A stretch of DNA of 64,000 nucleotides from Phocaeicola dorei (GCF_013009555.1 NZ_CP046176.1:4681501-4745500); one strand, 5' to 3'. Shown: positions 53,552 to 61,584, counted from the stretch's first letter. Numbers and translations: made by a program. Notes: generated by a model from the letters alone, not told the origin.

Positions 53552-54382
53552 ATGGAACTGATAATCAATGCAACATTATTACTAGCGGCTATCGTTCTCT
53601 GGATATACGGACAATACTGGAGAAAAAAGTGCGGCAAGGTGCTATGCCAATATGCAGCAGCCTACGATGAGCGGGAAGACAGGGAGAAACCGCTACGTCA
53701 AGCCATCATAGCAGGAAATCCTCATGCACCGCTGCTATATGCGCTGACTTGTCCTGAGCTGTTTGATAAAGTCCGTCCGTTGCGATTGTTCTCATTCGGG
53801 AGCATTCGCTGCGTGTTTGCCGGCTATTATTTTCCCAAACGCTTTGAAAGTTGGCTTTGTGATGACCAGTTGGCATTCGTGCAAAAAGTATATGATTTCA
53901 AGGATGGAAAAGACAGCTGTACGGAATATTTTTCACAAGCATTCCTGCTTCTTTCCACTGATGAGGATATTACTGCCATGTTTATGCCGTGCAGCACATC
54001 AGACCGCTATTACAGACGTTTCTCAGGTATTGCCAGTTTTCTGGAAACGCATGGCTATGTCCGTTCAGGACTGGATTTAATATGCATTACGGAAAGCAGG
54101 GAGTGTAAACACGCCTCAGAAAAACGCTCTGAAATAAATACCGCCAACTATATGATGTCAAACGATCTGTACGGAAAGCGCGTGGTGATTGTCGATGATT
54201 TGCTGACCAGCGGATCCAGCCTGATGGAATACGCCCATAATCTGGAAAGGGCCGGTGCCAAAGTGGAAGGTGCTGTATTTCTTGCCCGTACCTTTCAGAT
54301 GTCTTCGCCGGCAAAAGTAAAACGCCTGGTATGGAAACGCCATCTATCAGTCCTGATCCGGAGAAGGTCTGACGACCTGTAA
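53552..54382 (+). CDS. Membrane-anchored phosphoribosyltransferase-domain protein
   Basis: 276 residues from the ATG at 53552, preceded by AGGAAAT; the frame is open to 53450. An N-terminal membrane helix (LIINATLLLAAIVLWIYGQY) is followed by a central region with no known motif, then a type I phosphoribosyltransferase domain (about 170-265) with the PRPP loop VVIVDDLLTSGSSLMEYA. Nearby text SRECKHASEKRSEINTANYM replaces the usual flexible loop. Type I PRTases act in nucleotide salvage or, as ComF-type proteins, in DNA uptake; the substrate is unclear. The gene is alone on the plus strand within the element. Confidence 0.7.
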   Translation: MELIINATLLLAAIVLWIYGQYWRKKCGKVLCQYAAAYDEREDREKPLRQAIIAGNPHAPLLYALTCPELFDKVRPLRLFSFGSIRCVFAGYYFPKRFESWLCDDQLAFVQKVYDFKDGKDSCTEYFSQAFLLLSTDEDITAMFMPCSTSDRYYRRFSGIASFLETHGYVRSGLDLICITESRECKHASEKRSEINTANYMMSNDLYGKRVVIVDDLLTSGSSLMEYAHNLERAGAKVEGAVFLARTFQMSSPAKVKRLVWKRHLSVLIRRRSDDL

Positions 54383-54440
54383 ATTGTAAAGTTTACATTC
54401 GGATTTTACAATTTTACACCTCGAATTTTTACATTTCAAT
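54383..54440. repeat. TTTACA-type repeats upstream of the HTH gene
   Basis: The segment holds the palindrome TGTAAA-G-TTTACA followed by further TTTTACA copies at about 12-bp steps, ending near 54436. This is an operator-like or iteron-like arrangement in the 238-bp gap before the gene at 54621. Confidence 0.5.
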
Positions 54441-54620
54441 TTCCCCTATACTATTTTTATATCTGTATTTTATTGATTTGCAGCATTATATAATTCCCCG
54501 TCCAATATAAACGGATAATGTGGCATACATTTTTCACTGAACATGGCATATACTCTTGAAAGTGCGCACAAGAAAAGGGTATTCCAGTAATAACCTTTAA
54601 AAAGACAGGAGAAAATTGCC

Positions 54621-54914
54621 ATGATGTATATAGACAATGAAGTGCTTGAAAAAATGATAATGACCATAGTGGAAGGTTTTGACCGTATAGAAAAGAAACT
54701 GGACAGGATGGGACGCGTGAAGGACTGCCTGAACGGAGACGAGCTTTTGGACAACTATGACATTGCCAAACTGCTAAACGTGTCATTGCGGACAGTCGCC
54801 CGTTACAGGGAAAAAGGGCTGATCCGTTATTACCAGACGGACGATAACGGGAAAAACTTCTACAGAAGCTCGGAAATACAGGAGTTTTTACAGAAACGTG
54901 GGAAAAAAAGATAA
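54621..54914 (+). CDS. Helix-turn-helix (excisionase-like) protein
   Basis: 97 residues. The N-terminal helix (DNEVLEKMIMTIVEGFDRIE then KKLDRMGRVK) is coiled-coil-like. The HTH has LLDNYDIAKLLNVSLRTVAR and RYREKGLIRYYQTDDNGKNF, the HTH_17 excisionase type. The third such protein in the element, here on the plus strand. The gap 54915-55139 shows no convincing gene beyond a short Lys-rich frame near 55042. Confidence 0.82.
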   Translation: MMYIDNEVLEKMIMTIVEGFDRIEKKLDRMGRVKDCLNGDELLDNYDIAKLLNVSLRTVARYREKGLIRYYQTDDNGKNFYRSSEIQEFLQKRGKKR

Positions 54915-55100
54915 GAGCGTGAATGCCATCCCTGAAAAGTTATGCTACTGACAGCAAAGAAGAAGCTTCCCTTTCCCTAATCGGCGGTACTTTGAAAAGA
55001 ATGATGCCAAAATTAATGGTCATAAGATATAGGTGAAAAACATTGGGCAAACTTTATGAAAAGCTGAACCGATATGAGCAGGTCATGACAGACAAATGGG

Positions 55101-55132
55101 CAAGTGCCGTGCAGCTGAAAAGCTGAACGGCA
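55101..55132 (-). terminator. Hairpin at the end of the Hcp-effector-immunity operon
   Basis: AGTGCCGT-G-CAGCT pairs with AGCTG-A-ACGGCACT over a short A-rich loop. It lies just past the minus-strand stop at 55140; the T tract is poor, so its role is likely rather than sure. Confidence 0.5.
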
Positions 55133-55139
55133 CTACCAA

Positions 55140-55595
55140 TCATGGTATCTCTATATTCATTTTCTTCATATACGCTGTATCCAGCTCAGCACCTTTCCAG
55201 TTTATGTCGGGAGGGAACTGTTTCCATCCGTCTTTGGGAGGGGATAATACCCATTTAGGAACAACTGTTTTTACAACAATTCCTGCTCCATGCATTTTTG
55301 TTGAATATTTAATAAGTAGTCTATCTTCCTCAAGATTATAATTGCTTAGAGTTGCTCTTGTGTAAGTATTATAGCTGTTTCCATTTACTTCATAAGAAAA
55401 ATCATATTGTATTTTGGGATTTTTTCCTACCAGAAAATTGGTATCTTTATACTTGGCAATAGTATAACGTACATTTTGAGAATTATAAAAGTAATATTTA
55501 TCAGAAAAATAGACGTAAATAATATTTCCAGCTAGTAAAATACCTGCTATTATCCAACAATTATCCTTTATCCAATTTATATACTTATTTCCCAT
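55140..55595 (-). CDS. Putative immunity protein of the Hcp cassette
   Basis: 151 residues from the ATG at 55595 (MGNKYINWIK), overlapping the end of the effector gene by 11 bp. It has one N-terminal membrane helix (DNCWIIAGILLAGNIIYVYF, about 10-29) and a periplasm-facing beta-rich domain (YTIAKYKDTNFLVGKNPKIQ, IQYDFSYEVNGNSYNTYTRA, EDRLLIKYSTKMHGAGIVV). No known family. The position, the gene overlap and the predicted inner-membrane anchor are what one expects of an immunity protein to a periplasm- or membrane-acting effector; this is inference from context only. Confidence 0.55.
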   Translation of the reverse strand: MGNKYINWIKDNCWIIAGILLAGNIIYVYFSDKYYFYNSQNVRYTIAKYKDTNFLVGKNPKIQYDFSYEVNGNSYNTYTRATLSNYNLEEDRLLIKYSTKMHGAGIVVKTVVPKWVLSPPKDGWKQFPPDINWKGAELDTAYMKKMNIEIP

Positions 55596-56628
55596 TTGTT
55601 TCTTTATTATTAGTTTTTGGAAAAATAATATCAATCTTGCTCTGAAAATATTCTTGGGTTAATGAAGTCCCCAATTTTATAGCCCCTTGATCTAAGATCT
55701 CCCCAAATCTCAATCCTCGATAGACCGTTTGCATTGCTGTCTCTGTTAAATGTGGAATTTGGGTTGCCGTATTCAGTCCTACTGAAAGAATTATTTCTCT
55801 TTTGTTCTGTATCTCAAAAGGAATCTTACTTTCCACTTTTCCGAAAGCATATCCCAATCCCCAATTTATAAGAAATTTTTCAGCTGAGATTGAATCAAAA
55901 ACACTTTCTTGCTTTTCTATACTGTAATCAAAGGCTGCTGATATAGCAGAACTAAAACCAAGAGGTAGTCCTAACGCATTAGCACCTACTTCAACAAAAT
56001 TAATCTCTCTTACTGCCTTTTTTCCTGCTTCTCTAAAACCCATATCTTTAAAATATGCATTATAAATAACATTAGTACCATACTGCCAAGAAGCATTACC
56101 CACTCCTTCCTTCAGTATCATTTTCAGTGTTGTATGTTTTGGGTACAGCATTTTTGCTGTAATGTTTGACAATGTATGCTGTCCTGGAGCATTTCTCATT
56201 ATGGCATTTGAAATTGTACGCACTCCTTTAGTGCCAATATCTTTCATAGCTGCTGTCAGCCGTGATGTCAAGGCTGCATTATGGGAAACAGAACTTCCCC
56301 ATAATCTGCCACCAACCTTTCCCAAGGAAGTAAAACCGAGTGAAGCTCCTGCGGTGGATATGGCGGAAATAATCCCTGCTGCCGTCAAAGCGGCTTGAAC
56401 AAACTGTTGACTGGCTTCTTCCCTTGCCGCATTGAAAGCCAGATTAAAATAAAACTGTTCTTCCTCTAATGAAGTGGCATTTTTCATACATTTTCTAAAC
56501 AATGCAGGATTATGGTGAAGCACCATACCCAATTGCCTGCGCATCCATCCCGGCATTTTACCTTTCACTACCACTTCCGGCAGCTGGAAGTGGTATTCAT
56601 TCTTGTCATTTGTATTCTTATGTTCCAT
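55585..56628 (-). CDS. Candidate type VI effector following the Hcp protein
   Basis: 347 residues from the ATG at 56628, one base after the Hcp stop. The N-terminus (MEHKNTNDKNEYHFQLPEVV then VKGKMPGWMRRQLGMVLH) has the LPEVVVK-type linker I associate with Bacteroidetes secreted toxins. A Gly/Ala-rich helical region (about 80-112, QAALTAAGIISAISTAGASL) could insert in a membrane. The remaining 230 residues (ISNAIMRNAPGQHTLSNITA, GGWG-like GLGYAFGKVESKIP) show no catalytic motif. There is no signal peptide, as expected of a T6SS cargo. Function as a toxin is inferred from the order Hcp, effector, immunity. Confidence 0.5.
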   Translation of the reverse strand: MEHKNTNDKNEYHFQLPEVVVKGKMPGWMRRQLGMVLHHNPALFRKCMKNATSLEEEQFYFNLAFNAAREEASQQFVQAALTAAGIISAISTAGASLGFTSLGKVGGRLWGSSVSHNAALTSRLTAAMKDIGTKGVRTISNAIMRNAPGQHTLSNITAKMLYPKHTTLKMILKEGVGNASWQYGTNVIYNAYFKDMGFREAGKKAVREINFVEVGANALGLPLGFSSAISAAFDYSIEKQESVFDSISAEKFLINWGLGYAFGKVESKIPFEIQNKREIILSVGLNTATQIPHLTETAMQTVYRGLRFGEILDQGAIKLGTSLTQEYFQSKIDIIFPKTNNKETNGK

Positions 56629-56629
56629 A

Positions 56630-57556
56630 TCACTCTTCTGCCCATTTACCATTATTGAAATCTATATTTCCGAACTTCAGGAACTCTGGTGTGAAAATCA
56701 TTTCCAAAAGGATTCCATCGGTTGCAGTTGATACGGACTTTTTATAGCTTATACAATATGCGTTCTCAAAACGAATGGAAAGAACGGCACTGGACAGCCC
56801 GTCAGGATTCCTGAAAATGATGTAACCGGAGTGTTGCTGCTTGTATTTATACATAGCCCAATGGTTGAACAGAAAATTTGAAGGATGGTTCAGTGATATG
56901 GAAAACAATCCTCCTTTCTCTTCCCATGCGGGTTCTCCTTTGTGATTCACACGTTGCATAAATTCTATGGAGAAAGAGTCCAGACTATACGAATTCAGTT
57001 CTCTGTCCCCGTCAATCTCCATAAATGCCTTGATACATGGGTCAACAACAATGGGAATTGCCTTGTCTGCATTATAGGTCGAGTTGAATATGGTTGCTGT
57101 CCGTTGCGGTTTATCCCGACTTTCCTGCCATTCATAAAACAGAGAGTCCGAGCCTAATGTAACATCTTCACCTTGCAATGTGAGTATGGTTGTGACAAGA
57201 CCTTGTTTGCCAAACCCTTCATAAGAAAACTTCATTGCAATACAGGCAACATTTAGTAATTGCAATGTCTCTTCGGGTATTCTTGTTTCCGAAAGGTCCA
57301 AGACCTCCAGCTGCACATTCAACCTTTCTTCACTTCCAAGAATCCATTTATGAAGATATTGGGGAGGAAATCCCCTGAATGCAACGGTAACCATACCGCC
57401 AATGATAGGAGTGGAAGGTTTTCCGTTATCGCTGATCCCTCTGTCGAAAGAGTATTCCATGCTTTCCACCTCAAAGACATCCGTGAAGAAAGGCACACCG
57501 TCAGAATTTGTATTATAAATGCTGCCTGTTCTCATTATTGTTTTGTATCCAGCCAT
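56630..57556 (-). CDS. Tandem Hcp (TssD)-like type VI tube protein
   Basis: 308 residues from the ATG at 57556 (MAGYKTIMRTGSIYN; 57535 is another option). It contains two related domains. Domain 1 has MEYSFDRGISDNGKPSTPII then GGMVTVAFRGF, LHKWILG and GEDVTLG. Domain 2 has FSIEFMQRVNHKGEPAWEEK then GGLFSISLNHP, FNHWAMY and a final FLKFGNIDFNNGKW. The shared pattern (aromatic-S.D/E.F.R..N..G.P....GG....) is that of Bacteroidetes TssD/Hcp. A fused pair in one chain is unusual, since tube Hcp is normally a single domain of about 130 residues. It probably carries or docks the cargo encoded next. No other T6SS gene is in the window. Confidence 0.65.
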   Translation of the reverse strand: MAGYKTIMRTGSIYNTNSDGVPFFTDVFEVESMEYSFDRGISDNGKPSTPIIGGMVTVAFRGFPPQYLHKWILGSEERLNVQLEVLDLSETRIPEETLQLLNVACIAMKFSYEGFGKQGLVTTILTLQGEDVTLGSDSLFYEWQESRDKPQRTATIFNSTYNADKAIPIVVDPCIKAFMEIDGDRELNSYSLDSFSIEFMQRVNHKGEPAWEEKGGLFSISLNHPSNFLFNHWAMYKYKQQHSGYIIFRNPDGLSSAVLSIRFENAYCISYKKSVSTATDGILLEMIFTPEFLKFGNIDFNNGKWAEE

Positions 57557-57609
57557 AAACCACAATTTTGTTTCGTTTGCAAGTAATGAAAAATAAGGGA
57601 TAATTCCAA

Positions 57610-57629
57610 AAACTATACAAAAATAGTTT
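57610..57629 (-). promoter_or_regulatory. Promoter with overlapping inverted repeat for the Hcp cassette
   Basis: TATTTTTG on the minus strand (57618-57625) fits TAnnTTTG and sits inside a perfect 7-bp inverted repeat AAACTAT/ATAGTTT (57610-57616 with 57623-57629), which could be an operator. It lies about 60 bp upstream of the Hcp ATG, so the cassette has its own promoter. Confidence 0.5.
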
Positions 57630-57660
57630 CACATATATACAAGAAAGTGAGGGAAATATA

Positions 57661-57710
57661 AAAAAGGCAGTTTCCCTTTGTCTGCCCAGACAATAGGAAA
57701 ACGCCTTTTT
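57661..57710. terminator. Terminator after the PRTRC operon
   Basis: AAAAAGGC at 57661-57668 pairs with GCCTTTTT at 57703-57710, with inner pairs TTTCC/GGAAA and TCTG/(C)AGA. It is symmetrical with A- and T-runs, between the ThiF gene end (57716) and the Hcp promoter. Confidence 0.7.
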
Positions 57711-57715
57711 GTGTT

Positions 57716-58495
57716 CTATACCGGGATGGGGTTTACCCGTAACGTGTCAAGATTGAGATAGGCTCCCCGGTAGAACGTTCTTCCTTCCCTGAGCATGCGC
57801 CACAGGACGTCGCATCCGATTTGTGCCAACATGGAATTGATGAAGAGATCCTGCTTTTGCAATGCCTCCGTCAGCGAGCAGCTCGGTCCCGAATCCTTCT
57901 CCCTGATGGTGGAATAAGGAACTTCCTCCGTTATGACGTTCATCTTGGGTATAGGCAGGTATTCAGTGGAGGAGGGCTGCGGTATCTTGCTTTTGACATT
58001 TCCTATCAGTACTTGTCCGGTGGTCTGGGCATTGCCGAAATCCATCCAGTATATCGGTGATTTCTCGTCATCGTATGAACGTTCCCTATGCTTTTTCAAA
58101 AAACGCCACAGACCGGTCCGTGAACGGGTGGTGTCCGTGCAGGTGATGATGATATTCGCCAAAACGGAATCTGATGTTCCTGACGGATAGCATTGCCCTT
58201 TTGCCTCCCATGAAAAGCCGAAAAAGCGGTTGATACGGGTTACAAGTGCCACCGCCTTGTTCAGTCCGAGCTCGGATTCGCTGAACAACTGGCGTCCGAT
58301 GTTCGCTTCCGTGACAGTATCGGGGTCAAAAACCGTCACGTGCAGGCCCGGATGTCCGAGTGCCTGCAATGCGATACTCATCCTTGCCAGATTGGTGGCC
58401 ACCTGCGATCCGGTTCCGCCTGCACCGATTATGAAAACGGTTACGGGATGGTGGGGATTGAGCAGGTATCTGTCTGTATAATGAATCTTTTTCAT
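57716..58495 (-). CDS. PRTRC system ThiF family protein
   Basis: A 259-residue E1-like adenylating enzyme. The nucleotide motif is VFIIGAGGTGSQVATNL (20-36), followed by VTVFDPDTVTEANIGRQLFS, with the conserved Asp and Arg/Gln of the E1 active site. IIITCTDTTRSRTGL is the catalytic loop region. No CxxC zinc pairs are seen. In PRTRC clusters a ThiF protein accompanies proteins A to F and is thought to be involved in a ubiquitin-like modification or plasmid/element maintenance; the mechanism is not established. It overlaps the upstream gene by four bases (58492-58495). Confidence 0.85.
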   Translation of the reverse strand: MKKIHYTDRYLLNPHHPVTVFIIGAGGTGSQVATNLARMSIALQALGHPGLHVTVFDPDTVTEANIGRQLFSESELGLNKAVALVTRINRFFGFSWEAKGQCYPSGTSDSVLANIIITCTDTTRSRTGLWRFLKKHRERSYDDEKSPIYWMDFGNAQTTGQVLIGNVKSKIPQPSSTEYLPIPKMNVITEEVPYSTIREKDSGPSCSLTEALQKQDLFINSMLAQIGCDVLWRMLREGRTFYRGAYLNLDTLRVNPIPV

Positions 58496-59193
58496 ACCAA
58501 TAAGTCTTTAAGTTGTCTGTCCATAGGTTTCAATTCGTTATAGTCAAACGGATTGGTCCGTGCCTTTTCCGTCACCGAAACCAGATTGCTTTCGGTGGGA
58601 TTCCTGCTTCCTCCCAAATGGGAAAATTCACTGAGCCAGAAGCGTTTTTCCCAATGCTCAAGGAGTTTTGAGAAAGTCATGTTTTCCGGAGGAGTCAACG
58701 AGGCATTTCCCAGACAGACACTGCTTCCCGTTACATTGAAAAACGGGGCAAGGAAAAGCGGGCTGTCTTCTGCCGGTGCTTCTCCCTTATAGGCAAAAAT
58801 TTCCAGTCTGTCACCGGAAACCCTGTAAATGACACCGGGTACATGGAATGTCCCGTCCGGAATATTCAGCCTTTCGGAAAAGAACATCTGCCGTTTTCCC
58901 GGAGGATTGTACCAGATGTACCTCTCGTGTCCCTTGCGTGTATCGCACCACAGCATATTGGCGGGGATTTTCCCATGCGGTACATCCTGCCGGTTATCCG
59001 TATAGTATTCCACAAGGGAGTCCATAAATTCATACGTAACGGGGACGGCAGCCTCCATCCGGCCTCTGTCGTTGATCGGATGCAGTTCGAGATAATATGT
59101 CCCGTGTCCATAGCGGCCATCACTGTATTCGTAAGCAATCAGTGCCGCTTTGGGAACCATCACCTGTTGAAGTTTCTTAGTCAGTTCATTCAT
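58492..59193 (-). CDS. PRTRC system protein B
   Basis: 233 residues from the ATG at 59193 (MNELTKKLQQVMVPKAALIA); a start at 59217 would overlap the preceding gene. The text YYLELHPINDRGRMEAAVPV, MLWCDTRKGHERYIWYNPPG and LEIFAYKGEAPAEDSPLFLA matches what I recall of PRTRC protein B, whose family includes a short Trp-Tyr-rich segment. The biochemical function is unknown. It overlaps the ThiF gene by four bases, so they are co-translated. Confidence 0.75.
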   Translation of the reverse strand: MNELTKKLQQVMVPKAALIAYEYSDGRYGHGTYYLELHPINDRGRMEAAVPVTYEFMDSLVEYYTDNRQDVPHGKIPANMLWCDTRKGHERYIWYNPPGKRQMFFSERLNIPDGTFHVPGVIYRVSGDRLEIFAYKGEAPAEDSPLFLAPFFNVTGSSVCLGNASLTPPENMTFSKLLEHWEKRFWLSEFSHLGGSRNPTESNLVSVTEKARTNPFDYNELKPMDRQLKDLLV

Positions 59194-59203
59194 TTCATTC
59201 GTT

Positions 59204-60313
59204 TTAAAAGTTGTCATCAATATAGTCTGTAAAACGCACCAACCATCTGGAAAGCCTTTCCGGATAGTCATCCATCTGAAAAAGACAGTCCGTTTCCGGT
59301 GTCAGTAGCTTGTAAGTGACCGGAGTAAGGGCATAGACCTCCCGGTAGTCCGAATTCATATACTCCTTGACACACTCCGTCAGCGTATCACCAGTAGAAT
59401 AGACCAGCATGACCTGGCTTTCCATTCCCACCGGGGGAAAATCGCATTCCTCTTCATAAGCCCAATCGTACTGGTAGCCTGTCAGGACCGGGCTTTCCGG
59501 AGTAATCAATGCCATGCCGTCCTCTATCAGTTCCAACAGCTTCAGCTCTTTTTCCTTTTTTGTCCGGTAATTCCGCACAGCCTCTTCCAAAGACTTGCAG
59601 AACGGTTTGCCCGACATCCGTCTGAGTGCTTTCATCCGTTTTCCAGACTGATAGGAATCCGCCAGTCGTCTGTTCGCCCTGATTTCCTTCGGGGAAGCAT
59701 CGGAATCCCGGTTTCCCCAGTCTTCCAGCTCTTCTATGGCAAAGTCATAATAAAATGTCTCGGTAACATCGTACAGCCCGTGATGCCGGACAAATTGCCG
59801 GATGAATTCCCTGACAATGTCCTTCAATGGTACCGGAAGCCGTTCCGTAAAATCAACCGGAATCCAGAACAAAGCAGGTTCCGGCCAGTCGTGATGGCGG
59901 AACAGACAGAAATGCAGCCTTCCGCTTTTCTTTTCCAGATTGATACACTCCGGTACACACTCTTCCATAACTCTGTACAACTCGGTAATATTCAGGCGGG
60001 GGCACCCCCCTTTCCTGTATCGGAAAGGGAGTTTTATGCCCATAAGTTCCGCATATCTTGATGCCGACCGGTAGAGATAGTCAAAATTTTCCGGAGTCGT
60101 GAGATTGACCGGAGAATCATTATCCATATCCTGATGCCAATAATCCGGTGCAAGGGGTGTGATTCTACCGGTCAGAAAAGCATTGTGCTTCCCGGTGGCG
60201 GAAGTATCCTTCTTTTCCGTTCCGAGGTTCCCCTTCGGATGTGGGACGAACTTACTGAGAGAATAATCAGCCGTGCCAGTCCATCCTTGGCTTGTTCTGA
60301 AAGCTGTCTGCAT
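59204..60313 (-). CDS. PRTRC system protein F (probable)
   Basis: A 369-residue protein in the position of PRTRC F, between C and B. Motifs include ENFDYLYRSASRYAELMGIK, YRVMEECVPECINLEKKSGR, LHFCLFRHHDWPEPALFWIP and VREFIRQFVRHHGLYDVTET. No catalytic motif is evident. The assignment rests on order and on memory of the family. An ATG four bases after the C gene opens a different frame (MNKKKKDKETCRQLSEQA...) that closes at 60172; the frame used here is the one that stays open, and it begins at 60313. Confidence 0.6.
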   Translation of the reverse strand: MQTAFRTSQGWTGTADYSLSKFVPHPKGNLGTEKKDTSATGKHNAFLTGRITPLAPDYWHQDMDNDSPVNLTTPENFDYLYRSASRYAELMGIKLPFRYRKGGCPRLNITELYRVMEECVPECINLEKKSGRLHFCLFRHHDWPEPALFWIPVDFTERLPVPLKDIVREFIRQFVRHHGLYDVTETFYYDFAIEELEDWGNRDSDASPKEIRANRRLADSYQSGKRMKALRRMSGKPFCKSLEEAVRNYRTKKEKELKLLELIEDGMALITPESPVLTGYQYDWAYEEECDFPPVGMESQVMLVYSTGDTLTECVKEYMNSDYREVYALTPVTYKLLTPETDCLFQMDDYPERLSRWLVRFTDYIDDNF

Positions 60314-60347
60314 GTTTCCTTATCCTTTTTTTTCTTGTTCATATCGC

Positions 60348-60569
60348 TTACCCTTTCACTCCGATGGTTGTCTTGAAGCGGTAAACCGCCTTGTCGTCCT
60401 CCCACTCAGGACCATGTACCGTTGCCGTGGTCAGTTCAGGGTAGGTCATGGAATAGAAGTCCATCACCTCGTTTACGGACAGTTCGCTGTTCGGATCATC
60501 CAACACGAGCTCCATGGAGTCCTTCTTAAATTTGAATACTCTCTGTAATCCTTTGATTTCAAGTGCCAT
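60348..60569 (-). CDS. PRTRC system protein C
   Basis: A 73-residue protein: MALEIKGLQRVFKFKKDSME then LVLDDPNSELSVNEVMDFYS, MTYPELTTATVHGPEWEDDK and a short end. The beta-rich layout with DPNSELSVNEVMDFYS and the TTATVHGP segment is characteristic of PRTRC protein C, a short beta-grasp-type (ubiquitin-like) protein. If so, the ThiF homologue encoded downstream could adenylate it, though it lacks a C-terminal diglycine (it ends VKG). It lies 21 bp after PRTRC E. Confidence 0.82.
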   Translation of the reverse strand: MALEIKGLQRVFKFKKDSMELVLDDPNSELSVNEVMDFYSMTYPELTTATVHGPEWEDDKAVYRFKTTIGVKG

Positions 60570-60590
60570 ATTATTTTTCTTTTATAGGGT

Positions 60591-61565
60591 TTAACAATAT
60601 ACCATATCCATTTGTGCCATATCCGTCATGCGGCATTCCTTCGGAAAGTCCGGATATTCCGCATAAGGGTCCTCCCTGAGCAGCTCCCGGTCATCCTCGT
60701 AATCCTTGTCGAAGTTATACATTGCAGCCTCCTGCACCGTTGCATACTGTGACGGAGCCGGTTGTTGTATCCAGCGATTGTCCGCCAATTGCGGTTGCGG
60801 CACCTGTACCGGTTGATGGAACTGGATGTCTTGCGGTTGTGGAGCAGCCTGCTGAGGAACCGGTTGCGGTGCAGGTTGCCTATATTGTACGGGCTGGACT
60901 TGCGGCTGTGCAACGGGTTGCGGAGCCGGGGCAGGCTGTTCGGGCATGAACATCGGAACTTGCTCTCCGCTCCGGTATTGTGGCGTCGGGGCTGCCATCA
61001 GTTGTGGAGCCGATTGCTGCAAGGATGGCTGTGGAGCAGTTACCGGCGGCTGTACCATGTCGAACAGACTTCCCTCGGATGCCTTCTTCTGCACTTCCGC
61101 CATTTTTTTGTCAATGTCCGTCTGTTTGTCCGGCTGTGCCAGTACCTTAGCCTGCCTGAGCCAGGTCAATGCTTCGGAATAATGCTTTCCTGCCGTGGCA
61201 TCCTCAGCTTTCTTCAGCAGTTTTTCCATCTTTTCCCGTTTTTCACGGGCTTCCTTGGACTCCTTTTCCACCGTAGGCTTGGAGGTTTTGCTTTGTGAAA
61301 CCGCCTGCTCTGCCTGCTTCTCGAACGATTCCAGGTTGGTAAGGATACCTTGCGCTTTCTGTACGGGTGCACCGACAGCCTGCAGGAATCCTGCATCCAG
61401 TTCTTCCGGCGTACCGTTCAGGATGAGCGGGACAATGCGTTCGCCGGCCTTTACTCCCGACCGTCTGGGAACGACGGCTACCGTCAGATTGTCGTTTACC
61501 CGTCTGATGTTGATACTCAGGTCTGTGCCTGTCGTAATCATTTGGTTGATTGCTTGAAAAAACAT
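60591..61565 (-). CDS. PRTRC system protein E
   Basis: 324 residues from the ATG at 61565 (MFFQAINQMITTGTDLSINI). The N-terminal domain (1-75) is the PRTRC E core (NDNLTVAVVPRRSGVKAGER, IVPLILNGTPEELDAGFLQA). A charged coiled-coil follows (KESKEAREKREKMEKLLKKA) with a TPR-like pair, then a Pro/Gln-rich linker (about 170-285, e.g. PAPQPVAQPQVQPVQYRQP) and an acidic tail ending in MDMVYC. Its role is unknown, but it heads the PRTRC C-F-B-ThiF series on the minus strand. Confidence 0.8.
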   Translation of the reverse strand: MFFQAINQMITTGTDLSINIRRVNDNLTVAVVPRRSGVKAGERIVPLILNGTPEELDAGFLQAVGAPVQKAQGILTNLESFEKQAEQAVSQSKTSKPTVEKESKEAREKREKMEKLLKKAEDATAGKHYSEALTWLRQAKVLAQPDKQTDIDKKMAEVQKKASEGSLFDMVQPPVTAPQPSLQQSAPQLMAAPTPQYRSGEQVPMFMPEQPAPAPQPVAQPQVQPVQYRQPAPQPVPQQAAPQPQDIQFHQPVQVPQPQLADNRWIQQPAPSQYATVQEAAMYNFDKDYEDDRELLREDPYAEYPDFPKECRMTDMAQMDMVYC

Positions 61566-61584
61566 AATGGTAAAATTTAAAATG

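Noticed and set aside
60172-60405. Alternative frame beginning MNKKKKDKE at the start of PRTRC F
   Set aside because: It closes after a short stretch. The frame kept for protein F is the one that stays open; an A run nearby means a frame error cannot be fully excluded.
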